Source: Micromonospora chokoriensis
GTDB taxonomy: Bacteria; Actinomycetota; Actinomycetes; Mycobacteriales; Micromonosporaceae
Direction: 5' to 3'
NCBI RefSeq assembly: GCF_900091505.1
Contig: NZ_LT607409.1
Location: 5,022,001-5,086,000, forward strand
Length of the DNA stretch: 64,000 nt
The position numbers were made by a program, and so were the translations under genes. Below, piece by piece: positions 34,818 through 43,058 of the stretch (position 1 is the first letter of the stretch; every line of letters begins with the position of its first letter). The notes beneath the pieces are model-generated. The model made no database searches and had not been told where the DNA came from. It worked only from the letters and a program-made list of their open reading frames with translations.

Positions 34818-34965
34818 GTCGTGCCCTTTCGTGTGAGCTGATCGAGGGGTGCCGAAATCATCTGACCGTAGCGGTTGGACGGTGCTTCGCAGAGGGGCTG
34901 CCTGGTCTCTGGGACCAACCGTTTCGGCAGGCTGCGCAGCGTGGCGACGGGTCTACCCTCAGGTG

Positions 34966-35646
34966 ATGGAGGGCCGCGTGCTGGTGGTCGAGGACGACGC
35001 CTCCATCCGGGAGGTCACCGTCCTCGGGCTGCGCCGCGCCGGCTTCCGGGTCGAGGGCGCCGTCGACGGACGACACGCCCTGGCGGCCTGGCGGGCCCGT
35101 CCCGTCGACCTGATCGTGCTCGACATCATGCTGCCCGTTCTGGACGGCCTGGAGGTCTGCCGGGAGATCCGGCGGACCAGTCAGGTGCCGATCCTCATGC
35201 TGACCGCGCGCACCGACACCATCGACGTGGTGGTCGGGTTGGAGTGCGGCGCCGACGACTACCTCCGTAAGCCCTTCGACCTGCCCGAACTGGTGGCCCG
35301 GGTCCGGTCGGTGCTACGTCGGGTGAGCGCGCCGGTCCCGTCGACGCTCATCGAGGTCGGCGACCTGGAGATCGACCCCGGTGGCTTCGTGGTCCGCCGG
35401 CGCGGCCGGGAGGTGCCGCTGACCACCACCGAGTTCCGCCTGTTGCTGGAGCTGGCCCGTCGACCCGGCCAGGTCTTCACCCGGGATCTGCTGCTGCACC
35501 TGGTCTGGAACCACGACTTCCTGGGCGACTCCCGGCTCGTCGACGTGGCAGTGCAACGGCTACGCGCCAAGGTCGAGCAGGACCCGGCCCGGCCACGGCT
35601 GATCCAGACCGTGCGCGGCGCCGGCTACAAGTTGTCGACGGGCTGA
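34966..35646 (+). CDS. OmpR/PhoB-family response regulator (CseB-like)
   Basis: A 226-residue regulator: receiver domain (RVLVVEDDASIREVTVLGLRRAGF, phospho-Asp in LIVLDIMLPVLDG, LMLTARTDTIDVVVGLECGADDY, KPF) and a C-terminal winged helix (DLEIDPGGFVVRRRGREVPLT, RLVDVAVQRLRAKVEQDP, QTVRGAGYKL). The receiver resembles CseB, which governs envelope stress in streptomycetes. It heads a three-gene operon with the kinase (14-base gap) and a GerMN lipoprotein. The ATG at 34966 has only a weak AGG upstream; the GTG at 34978 is possible. Confidence 0.9.
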   Translation: MEGRVLVVEDDASIREVTVLGLRRAGFRVEGAVDGRHALAAWRARPVDLIVLDIMLPVLDGLEVCREIRRTSQVPILMLTARTDTIDVVVGLECGADDYLRKPFDLPELVARVRSVLRRVSAPVPSTLIEVGDLEIDPGGFVVRRRGREVPLTTTEFRLLLELARRPGQVFTRDLLLHLVWNHDFLGDSRLVDVAVQRLRAKVEQDPARPRLIQTVRGAGYKLSTG

Positions 35647-35660
35647 CGGGAGGGACGGCG

Positions 35661-37043
35661 ATGGCCGGACGCGCGGTGCCCCCGGGCCGCCTGCGACGCC
35701 GGCTGACCGTCGCGTTCATCCTGGTCGCTGGGGTCTCGGCCGGGCTGCTCGCCGGCGGGACCGGGCTGTTGCTGCGGCAGTCCTGGTGGGACGCGTCGCT
35801 GCGGGAGGCCGCCGCCGACGCCCGCTACCAACTCGTCCTGGCCGGGCAGTTCCTCCCCCTGACCGACCAGCGCAGCGCCGACCTGCTCACCAGCTTCGAG
35901 GCCAGCGGCCGGCACGTCGTGCTCGTCGACGGCCCGGCCCGCGCCTCGCACCCCGCGTACGCCCCGGAGCTGGGCACCGGGTTGCGGGCCGCGGTCGCGG
36001 GCGGGCAGCTCGGCTACCAGCGCTCCGCCCCGGCGGTGCGCCCCCGGCTGCTCGTCGTCGGTGGGCGCATCCCGGGCTCGACCGCCGAGTTGTACGTCCT
36101 CACCGTGGAGGACGACGTCGCCACCGACCTGGGTCAACTGCGTACCGCCCTGGTGGCGGGCTGGGTGCTCGTGGTGCTGCTCGCCGCCGGGATCGGTCAC
36201 ACGTTGGCGCGGCGCACGTTGGAGCCGGTGGGCCGGGCCAGCCGGGCGGCCCGAGCGCTCACCGAGGGCCTGCTCGCCACCCGCCTGCCGGTACGCGGGC
36301 GCGACGAGTTCAGCGTCTGGGCGGCGACGTTCAACGAGATGGCCGAGGCGCTGGAGTCGAAGATCGGGGCACTGTCGGCCGCGCAGGCCCGCGAGCGGCG
36401 GTTCACCGCCGACGTCGCGCACGAGCTGCGTACCCCGGTGACCTCGTTGGTGGCCGCGGCGTCGCTGCTGCGTGAGCACCTCGACCGGTTGCCCGACGAC
36501 GCCCGGCCAGCCGCGCGGCTGTTGGTCGACGACGTGGTCCGGCTTCGCCGGCTGGTCGAGGACCTGATGGAGATCTCCCGACTGGACGCCGGCCGGGAGC
36601 AGCTGGAGGTCGGGCCGGTCGACGTGTCGGCGCTGCTGCACGGGATCGTCGCCGCGCGCGGCTGGTCGGACCGGGTGCTGGTCGGCGGGGAGGCCGGCAC
36701 ACTGCGCACCGACCGGCGTCGGCTGGAACGGGTGCTGGCCAACCTGGTCGCCAACGCCGTCGAGCACGGCGGCGGGGAGATCCGGGCCATCGCCGTCCGG
36801 GCGGGCCCGCTGGTCGTCTTCGAGGTCACCGACCAGGGGCCGGGCATCCCGGCGGAGCACCTGTCCCTGGTGTTCGACCGTTTCCACCAGGTCGACAGGT
36901 CCCGCTCGGCGCCGGGCAGCGGGCTCGGGTTGGCCATCGCGCGGGAGCACGCCGCGCTGCTCGGTGGGGTGTTGACCGTCCGCAGTGGGCCTGGGTCCGG
37001 TGCCTGTTTCCGGCTGGAGCTGCCGGCGGACGGTGCGACGTGA
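35661..37043 (+). CDS. HAMP-containing sensor histidine kinase (CseC-like)
   Basis: A 460-residue membrane kinase: first helix at residues 15-35 (VAFILVAGVSAGLLAGGTGLLL), an extracytoplasmic sensor of about 115 residues, second helix near 157-178 (VAGWVLVVLLAAGIGHTL), HAMP (to 235), HisKA with DVAHELRTPVTSLV (His254) and HATPase_c with ANLVANAVEHGGG, TDQGPGIP and GSGLGLAIAREHA. GGGAGGGAC precedes the ATG. The last base pairs overlap the GerMN lipoprotein start by four bases, so sensor and lipoprotein are made together. Confidence 0.93.
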   Translation: MAGRAVPPGRLRRRLTVAFILVAGVSAGLLAGGTGLLLRQSWWDASLREAAADARYQLVLAGQFLPLTDQRSADLLTSFEASGRHVVLVDGPARASHPAYAPELGTGLRAAVAGGQLGYQRSAPAVRPRLLVVGGRIPGSTAELYVLTVEDDVATDLGQLRTALVAGWVLVVLLAAGIGHTLARRTLEPVGRASRAARALTEGLLATRLPVRGRDEFSVWAATFNEMAEALESKIGALSAAQARERRFTADVAHELRTPVTSLVAAASLLREHLDRLPDDARPAARLLVDDVVRLRRLVEDLMEISRLDAGREQLEVGPVDVSALLHGIVAARGWSDRVLVGGEAGTLRTDRRRLERVLANLVANAVEHGGGEIRAIAVRAGPLVVFEVTDQGPGIPAEHLSLVFDRFHQVDRSRSAPGSGLGLAIAREHAALLGGVLTVRSGPGSGACFRLELPADGAT

Positions 37044-37930
37044 ACCGGCGCGGTGTCGCCGGGGCGACGCTCGTCGCCGTACTGCTCGTCGGCGGGTGTG
37101 GCAGCCCGCGCTCGGGAGCGCTCGGCCCGGCGCCCACGGCAGCGCCGTCCGGCACCGCCCCGGTGGTCGTCACGCCGTCCGGCGCCTCCGAGCGCCCCGA
37201 GCCGATCCCACCGACGGCGACACCGAGGTCGTCCTCGACCAGCCCGTCGTCGCCGACGAGCGGTCCCGCCGGGGGCACCGTGACAGTGGAGTTGTGGTTC
37301 GTCCGCGCCGGGCAGCTCGTGCCGACCAGGCGGTCCCGGCCAGCCACCGTGGCCACGTCCCGGCTGGCGCTGACCGAGCTGGCCCGGGGTCCGACACCGG
37401 CCGAGGCCGCCGGCGGGCTGCGCACCCTCGTCCCGGCCGACGTCGAGGTCACCCGGATCACCGACGGCACGGCGATCCTGCGCGCCCCGTCCGGTGACAG
37501 TGCGACGCGGCGACTCCGCGAGGCCCAGGTGGTGTGGACACTCACCCAGTTCCCCACCGTGCGCCGGGTCCGCCTGAACGGGGCGGCCCCGGTCGAGCGG
37601 GCGGACTACGCGGAGCTGCTGCCGCCGATCGTGGTCACCGGGCCGACCGCCGGCGAACGCGTCACCACGCCACTCGTCGTCACCGGGACCGCCGACGTGT
37701 TCGAGGCCACGGTGAGCGTCCGGGTGTTGGACTCCGCCGGCCGGGAGGTGGCCACCGGCTTCGGCACGGCCAGCTGCGGCGGCGGCTGTCGGGGCGGCTA
37801 CCGGGTGCTGGTCGGCTGGCGCACGACCCGGGAGCAGAAGGGCACGATCGAGGTGTACGAGGTGTCCGCGCACGACGGCTCACGGATCAACACGACGAGT
37901 GTGCCGGTGCTCCTCGCACCGGGCGGTTGA
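37040..37930 (+). CDS. GerMN/Gmad2-domain lipoprotein coupled to the two-component system
   Basis: A 296-residue exported lipoprotein with lipobox LLVGGCG (Cys about residue 20), a Pro/Ser/Thr-rich spacer, a GerMN domain (residues 80-185: VTVELWFVRAGQLVPT, LALTELARGPTPAEAAGGL, REAQVVWTLTQFPTVRRVRLN) and a Gmad2 Ig-like domain (residues 195-290: PPIVVTGPTAGERVTTPLVVTG..GWRTTREQKGTIEVYEVS). Its GTG overlaps the kinase stop. LpqB and CseA are lipoproteins that tune partner kinases, so a similar restraining or sensing role is inferred. Confidence 0.88.
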   Translation: MNRRGVAGATLVAVLLVGGCGSPRSGALGPAPTAAPSGTAPVVVTPSGASERPEPIPPTATPRSSSTSPSSPTSGPAGGTVTVELWFVRAGQLVPTRRSRPATVATSRLALTELARGPTPAEAAGGLRTLVPADVEVTRITDGTAILRAPSGDSATRRLREAQVVWTLTQFPTVRRVRLNGAAPVERADYAELLPPIVVTGPTAGERVTTPLVVTGTADVFEATVSVRVLDSAGREVATGFGTASCGGGCRGGYRVLVGWRTTREQKGTIEVYEVSAHDGSRINTTSVPVLLAPGG

Positions 37931-38302
37931 CCGCCCTCACCGAGACGGGTGTTAACCCGATGCGTCATCCGTTTATCGACAACGACGTGCGGTGCTGACG
38001 TCTACCCGACAGCACCCGGTCCTCGTGCCCACCGCCTGGGCTGAGCCGACCGCGCCGCGAAACCGCAGGTCACGGCTGCGGGAACGGCTCCGACACGCCG
38101 GTAGCGGGTGGGCGCGTCGGGCCGGGTCAGACGGGCGTTCACCCGACGTCCGAGATTGACCGGGACAGTTCTGTTTGCGAACGTGAGCGCGCCGTTGCAC
38201 ACAGTCACATTCGCTGTTCAGCGTCGTGATGGCCGGGCAGTTCCACCGTCGTACCGGTCACCGCGACAGTGTTCGTCATCCCTCACAGAGCGGAGATCCA
38301 TC

Positions 38303-38485
38303 ATGTCCGGTGGCAGCCTTCCCCGTACCGGTATGGGCGTTGTCACGATCGGCGGCGCGGCCGGTATCGGCAGCTACGCCCTCCCCCTGCCGCTGACCAT
38401 CGCGATCACCGGGGCGACCGCCGTCGTCGTCGGTTTCCTGATGATCCGGATGACGTTCCGGCGTAAGCAGTCGGTCGGCCAGTGA
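38303..38485 (+). CDS. 60-residue membrane microprotein with LPRTG motif
   Basis: This short protein has LPRTG at residues 6-10, followed by about 38 mostly hydrophobic residues (VVTIGGAAGIGSYALPLPL; TIAITGATAVVVGFLMIRM) and a basic tail (RRKQ). That is the plan of a sortase sorting signal with almost no exported domain in front. GGAG lies eight bases before the ATG. Its stop overlaps the glycosyltransferase start by four bases (GTGA), so the two are coupled. It may be a membrane partner of the synthase rather than a real sortase substrate. The 37931-38302 gap before it shows no other gene. Confidence 0.75.
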   Translation: MSGGSLPRTGMGVVTIGGAAGIGSYALPLPLTIAITGATAVVVGFLMIRMTFRRKQSVGQ

Positions 38486-39828
38486 CCGCGAGCGTCACCA
38501 GGGGTCGTGTCCTGTTCGCCGCGGCGGTCGTCCTGGCCGCCGCGGCGGCGTGGACCGCCCGTCACGTCCTCGCCGTGATCGGCGCCCTCGACGGAGGCGG
38601 CCACCGCTTCACCTTCGCGTACGCCGCCATGTTCCTGCTGCTGATCTGGCAGCTCGGCTCCTCCTACCTGGAGAAGCCGGCCGTGGTCACCGACCGGATG
38701 CAGGGGCACCTCGACGCTCTGCACGTGGTGGGCATCGTGCCGGCGTACAACGAGGATCCGGCCGCGCTGCGCGCCTGCCTCGAATCCATGATCTTCCAGA
38801 CCCGCAGACCGGACACCATCTACGTGGTGGACGACGGGTCGAAGCTGACCGAGGGGTACCAGCCGATCAAGCGGTGGTTCCTCGACGTCGCTCCCGTGCA
38901 CGGCATCATCGCCGCCTGGCACATCCAGCCCAATGCCGGGAAACGGCACGCCCAGGCCGCCGCCGTGCGGTCGACCCCGGCAGCCGACGTCTACTGGACG
39001 GTGGACTCGGACACCATCTCGGACCCGAACGCCCTCCGGGAGTTGTTGAAGCCCTTCGCCGATCCGGCGGTGCAGTCCGTCGCGGGGGTGGTGATGGCAG
39101 CGAACGTCCGCAGCAGCTTCCTCACCCGGTTCACCGACCTGTGGCTGGTGACCGGGCAGCTCACCGACAGGTCGTCGCTGTCGGTGTTCGGGTGCGTGTG
39201 GGTGAACTCGGGCCCGATCGCCGCCTACCGGGCGGAGGTCGTTCGCGACAACCTCGGGGCGTACCTGACGGAGACGTTCTTCGGCCGGCGGGTGCCCTTC
39301 TCCGACGACTCCCTGCTCACCCTCTTCGCGATGGTGCGGGGTCGTACCGTGCAGCAGCCGTCGGCGTTCGCGTTCTCCCTCATGCCGGAGAACGCCGGGC
39401 ACTTCTGCCGGATGTTCCTCCGCTGGATGCGCGGCAGCTTCATCAGAACCTGGTGGCGGGTCCGGTACCTGTCGTTGCTCTCCATCGCGTGGTGGCTGCA
39501 CCTGCTGCGCTGGGCGGCGACGGTGGTGGCGACCGTGCTGTTCGTGGCGGTGGCGATCCTGTCGCCGATCATCGACCCCGACCCGCGGGCGATTCCGTGG
39601 CTGGTGGCCGTGCCGTTGATCGTCGGGTACGGGCAGGCGCTGCGCTACATGACGGTCCGGCGCTCGGACCAGTCGACGGCCTACCAGTGGGGCACCTGGC
39701 TCCTCACGCCGGTCGCGGTGGTGTTCGCCCTGGTCGTGCTCAGGGCGATCCGCTGGTACGGCATCGCCACCTGCTGGCGCACCGGCTGGGGCACCCGCAC
39801 GAAGGTGGAAGTGGCGCTCAGCTCCTGA
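38482..39828 (+). CDS. family 2 processive glycosyltransferase, hyaluronan/chitin-synthase-like
   Basis: A 448-residue membrane synthase. Two N-terminal helices (VLFAAAVVLAAAAAWTARHVL; AAMFLLLIWQLGS) precede the GT-A domain with VPAYNEDP, VVDDGS, the sugar-nucleotide DSDT, the acceptor FSDDSLLT and RWMRGSF in place of QxxRW; four further helices follow (residues 325-430). This resembles NodC/HasA-type enzymes that polymerise and export a beta-linked polysaccharide from UDP-sugars. The product cannot be told from sequence. Coupled to the upstream LPRTG microprotein; a hairpin follows. Confidence 0.88.
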   Translation: MTASVTRGRVLFAAAVVLAAAAAWTARHVLAVIGALDGGGHRFTFAYAAMFLLLIWQLGSSYLEKPAVVTDRMQGHLDALHVVGIVPAYNEDPAALRACLESMIFQTRRPDTIYVVDDGSKLTEGYQPIKRWFLDVAPVHGIIAAWHIQPNAGKRHAQAAAVRSTPAADVYWTVDSDTISDPNALRELLKPFADPAVQSVAGVVMAANVRSSFLTRFTDLWLVTGQLTDRSSLSVFGCVWVNSGPIAAYRAEVVRDNLGAYLTETFFGRRVPFSDDSLLTLFAMVRGRTVQQPSAFAFSLMPENAGHFCRMFLRWMRGSFIRTWWRVRYLSLLSIAWWLHLLRWAATVVATVLFVAVAILSPIIDPDPRAIPWLVAVPLIVGYGQALRYMTVRRSDQSTAYQWGTWLLTPVAVVFALVVLRAIRWYGIATCWRTGWGTRTKVEVALSS

Positions 39829-39842
39829 CCGCTCCACCGGTG

Positions 39843-39868
39843 CCGGCGAAACGTGGTCGTTTCGCCGG
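39843..39868. terminator. hairpin after the glycosyltransferase gene
   Basis: CCGGCGAAAC and GTTTCGCCGG pair around GTGGTC, 15 bases past the stop. Confidence 0.7.
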
Positions 39869-39958
39869 GCCGGTGCGATGCACCTCACGAAAGCCTGCAC
39901 CTCCGGGCGACCGCGAACTAGTGTCAGTACGACATCGTTTCGCGGGGGGTCTACGGGG

Positions 39959-40588
39959 ATGCTGGGTGGTCAGCAGGTGGGCACGAGCGCCGGGGTACCG
40001 GCGGCTCGTGTTCCGCGTTGCACCGACACCGACCTGTTCGCCGTGGTCATCGCCCTGCTGCGCGAGGTCGGCTACGACCGGCTGACGATCGACGCCGTCG
40101 CCGCTCGCGCCCACGTCAGCAAGGCCACCATCTACCGCCGCTGGGACGGCAAGGCCGAACTGGTCGTCGCCGCCCTGCGCGACCGGCAGGTAGGTGTGCA
40201 CAACCCGCCCGACACCGGCTCGCTGCGCGGCGACCTGATCGAGCTGCTGCGGGCCACCGTCGCGATCTGCGCGGCCGACTGCGACCTCATGCAGGCGTTG
40301 ACCTTCGCCATGCGGACCAACCCCGAGCTGGAACGTCTGGTGCGCCACCAGGTGCTACCGGCCGGGCGGGTGGCCAGCACCGCCATCCTGGTCCGCGCCG
40401 CCGCCCGGGGGGAGATCCCGCCGGAGGCCGGCGAACGGGAGTTGTTCCACGATCTGGCGCCCGCGCTCACCATGTCCCGCATCGTCGCGCACGGCCTACC
40501 CGCCGACGACGCGTTCCTCACCCAGGTCGTCGACCAGGTGCTGATCCCGGTACTCCGCTACCAGCACGACCGCCCGTCCCAGGCCTGA
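39959..40588 (+). CDS. TetR-family repressor
   Basis: A 209-residue regulator with the TetR helix-turn-helix (FAVVIALLREVGYDRLTIDAVAARAHVSKATIYRRWDGKAEL, residues 25-68) and a TetR_C-type ligand domain (LIELLRATVAICAADCDLMQALTFAMRTNPEL). It lies 34 bases before an MFS drug exporter on the same strand, so it most likely represses its own operon and responds to an exported compound. The ATG at 39959 has GGGG upstream. Confidence 0.92.
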   Translation: MLGGQQVGTSAGVPAARVPRCTDTDLFAVVIALLREVGYDRLTIDAVAARAHVSKATIYRRWDGKAELVVAALRDRQVGVHNPPDTGSLRGDLIELLRATVAICAADCDLMQALTFAMRTNPELERLVRHQVLPAGRVASTAILVRAAARGEIPPEAGERELFHDLAPALTMSRIVAHGLPADDAFLTQVVDQVLIPVLRYQHDRPSQA

Positions 40589-40622
40589 CTCACCGACATC
40601 TCGTAACACGGAAGGCTTCACC

Positions 40623-42116
40623 ATGTCCGGAACCACCTCGACCGCCCCCGGCGCGCCCGGCGCCGGGACGTCGACAGGCGCGCCGCACCCGCGGCGCTGG
40701 ATCGCGTTGGCGGTCATCGCGGTCTCGCAGCTGATGGTCGTCCTGGACGCCACCATCGTGAACATCGCGCTGCCGAAGGCCCAGGCCGACCTGGGCATCA
40801 GCGACGCGAACCGGCAGTGGGTCGTCACCGCCTACACGCTGGCGTTCGGCGGTCTGCTGCTGCTCGGCGGCCGGATCGCCGACTACTGGGGGCGCAAGCG
40901 CACCTTCCTGGTCGGTATGACCGGTTTCGCGCTCGCCTCTGCGCTGGGCGGCCTCGCCACCACGGGCGGCATGCTCTTCGCGGCCCGCGCACTGCAGGGC
41001 GCGTTCGGCGCACTGCTCGCCCCGGCCGCGCTGGCACTGCTCACCGTCCTCTTCACCGAGGCCACCGAGCGGGCCAAGGCCTTCGCGGTGTACGGCGCGA
41101 TCGCCGGCGGTGGGTCGGCGGTCGGTCTGCTGCTCGGCGGGGTGCTCACCGAGTACGCCGACTGGCGCTGGTGCCTGCTGGTCAACATCCCGGTCGCCGC
41201 CATCGCCATCGCCTTCGCGATCCCGCTGGTGCCGGAGAGCCGGGCGCACGGCAACACCCGCTACGACGTACCCGGCGCGATCGTGGTCACCGCCGGCCTG
41301 GTCTCCCTGGTCTACGGCTTCACCAAGGCCGCCGAGGACGGCTGGGACGCCACCGCGACGCTCGCCTTCATCGCCGCGGGCGTGGCGCTGCTCGCCGCCT
41401 TCGTGGTCATCGAGATGCGCTCCAGCCACCCGCTGCTGCCGCTGCGCATCATCCTGGACCGCAACCGGGGCGGGGCGTTCCTCACCTCGACGCTGATCGG
41501 CGCCGGCCTGTTCGGGGCGTTCCTCTTCCTGACCTTCTACTTCCAGGTGGTGCTGCAGTACAAGCCCCTGGAGGCCGGTCTGGCGTCGCTGCCGGTCACC
41601 GCCGGTGTGCTGATCGCCGCCGGTGGCGCGAGCCAGCTGATGCCCCGACTGGGTGCCAAGCCCCTGATGGTCGCCGGCTCGGCGCTCGCCGCCGTGGGCA
41701 TGCTGGTGCTGACCCAGATCGACGTGGACACGTCGTTCCTCACCCACCTGCTGCCCGCCCAGGTCATCCTGGGTCTGGGGCTGGGCTTCACCTTCGTCCC
41801 GCTGTCCAGCCTGGCCCTGGTCGGGGTGCCGGAGCACGACGCCGGCGCGGCCAGCGCGACGCTCAACGCCACCCAGCAGATCGGTGGTTCGCTGGGTACC
41901 GCGCTGCTGAACACCCTCTACACCAGCGCGGTCGCCACCTACCTCGTCGGTCGGGCACCGAGCCCGGTCAACCAGGTCGAGGCGCTGGTGCAGGGCTACA
42001 GCGTGGCGTTCGCCTGGGGCGCGGTGCTGATCGTGCTCGCCGGTCTGGCCACGGTGTTCCTGGTGAAGGTGCGCAAGGAGGACATCCCGACCGGCACCGC
42101 TGTGCACATGGGCTGA
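40623..42116 (+). CDS. DHA2-family (EmrB/QacA) 14-helix efflux transporter
   Basis: A 497-residue MFS exporter with about 14 helices: helix 1 IALAVIAVSQLMVVLDATIVNIALP (motif D1), motif A LLLGGRIADYWGRKRTF, motif C AIAGGGSAVGLLLGG. These are hallmarks of proton-driven multidrug efflux. It forms an operon with the upstream TetR. A long GC hairpin follows the stop. Confidence 0.95.
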   Translation: MSGTTSTAPGAPGAGTSTGAPHPRRWIALAVIAVSQLMVVLDATIVNIALPKAQADLGISDANRQWVVTAYTLAFGGLLLLGGRIADYWGRKRTFLVGMTGFALASALGGLATTGGMLFAARALQGAFGALLAPAALALLTVLFTEATERAKAFAVYGAIAGGGSAVGLLLGGVLTEYADWRWCLLVNIPVAAIAIAFAIPLVPESRAHGNTRYDVPGAIVVTAGLVSLVYGFTKAAEDGWDATATLAFIAAGVALLAAFVVIEMRSSHPLLPLRIILDRNRGGAFLTSTLIGAGLFGAFLFLTFYFQVVLQYKPLEAGLASLPVTAGVLIAAGGASQLMPRLGAKPLMVAGSALAAVGMLVLTQIDVDTSFLTHLLPAQVILGLGLGFTFVPLSSLALVGVPEHDAGAASATLNATQQIGGSLGTALLNTLYTSAVATYLVGRAPSPVNQVEALVQGYSVAFAWGAVLIVLAGLATVFLVKVRKEDIPTGTAVHMG

Positions 42117-42126
42117 GCAGACCGAC

Positions 42127-42178
42127 GCGGCCGCCGGCCGGTCCGCCCCGACCTGGGGTCGGACCGGCCGGTGGCCGC
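42127..42178. terminator. long imperfect terminator hairpin
   Basis: GCGGCC and GGCCGGTCCG on the left pair with CGGACCGGCC and GGCCGC on the right, with three unpaired bases each side and a 14-base loop, just after the exporter stop. Confidence 0.75.
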
Positions 42179-42225
42179 TTCCGGTATCGTCCCGACCATC
42201 GTCGAACGTCCGTTTGAGGAGATCC

Positions 42226-43017
42226 ATGTCCACCCCAGCCGACCAGGTCATCACCGCTCTGCGCGCGGGCCACGAGGAGCTCGCCGCGCTCGTACGCGAC
42301 CTCAAGGAAGACGACCTGCTCCGCCCCTCGGGGGCCAGCGAGTGGCAGGTTTCCCAGGTGCTGAGCCACCTGGGCAGCGGCGCCGAGATCAACCTGGCGG
42401 CGCTGGACGCCGCCCGCACCGGCGCGCCCGCCCCGGACGGCGACTTCAACCGTGGCGTCTGGGCCCGCTGGGACGCGATGTCCCCGGCCGAGCACGCCGC
42501 CGGGTTCCTCGCCGCCAACGAGCGGCTGGTCGAGGCGTACGAGGCGTTGGACGCCCAGACGCGCGCCTCGCTGCGGATCGACCTCGGCTTCCTCCCGGAG
42601 CCGGTCGACGTGGCCACCGCGGGCCGTTTCCGGCTCAGCGAGTTCGCGCTGCACCAGTGGGACGCCGAGGTGGCGTTCAACAGGTTCGCCGCGGTGACGC
42701 CGGGCGCGGTGGCGCTGCTGCTCGACCAGGTCGGCGGGATGCTCGCCTGGACCAGCCGACCGCAGGAGCTGGCCGGTCGGGAGGCCACACTGCTGCTGCG
42801 CCTGCACGCGCCGGAGCGCACGTACGGGCTGCGGCTCGGCGAGACGGTCGAGATCGTCGACGCGCCGGAGCAGCCCGACGGCGAGCTGGTTGCGCCCGCC
42901 GAGGCGTGGTTGCGGCTGGCGGTCGGCCGGCTCGGTGCCGCGTACACCCCGGACGGGGTGCGGGTGACCGGCCCGGTGACCCTGGACGACCTGCGCCGGG
43001 TCTTCGCCGGTTTCTGA
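42226..43017 (+). CDS. maleylpyruvate isomerase/DinB-fold mycothiol-dependent protein
   Basis: A 263-residue protein with an N-terminal DinB/MDMPI four-helix domain (VITALRAGHEELAALVRDLKEDDLLRPSGASEWQVSQVLSHLGSG, with the metal His of LSHLG; FRLSEFALHQWDAEVAF with a second His) and a C-terminal MDMPI_C-like domain (RLAVGRLGAAYTPDGVRVTG). Relatives use mycothiol as cofactor or are orphan thiol-dependent enzymes; substrate unknown. ATG at 42226 has GAGGAG five bases upstream. Confidence 0.88.
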   Translation: MSTPADQVITALRAGHEELAALVRDLKEDDLLRPSGASEWQVSQVLSHLGSGAEINLAALDAARTGAPAPDGDFNRGVWARWDAMSPAEHAAGFLAANERLVEAYEALDAQTRASLRIDLGFLPEPVDVATAGRFRLSEFALHQWDAEVAFNRFAAVTPGAVALLLDQVGGMLAWTSRPQELAGREATLLLRLHAPERTYGLRLGETVEIVDAPEQPDGELVAPAEAWLRLAVGRLGAAYTPDGVRVTGPVTLDDLRRVFAGF

Positions 43018-43026
43018 GCGGGTGCC

Positions 43027-43052
43027 GCGCGGGCCGGTGACCCGGCCCGCGC
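43027..43052. terminator. bidirectional terminator before rtcB end
   Basis: GCGCGGGCCGG and CCGGCCCGCGC pair around TGAC between converging stops at 43017 and 43059. Confidence 0.8.
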
Positions 43053-43058
43053 GACCCC

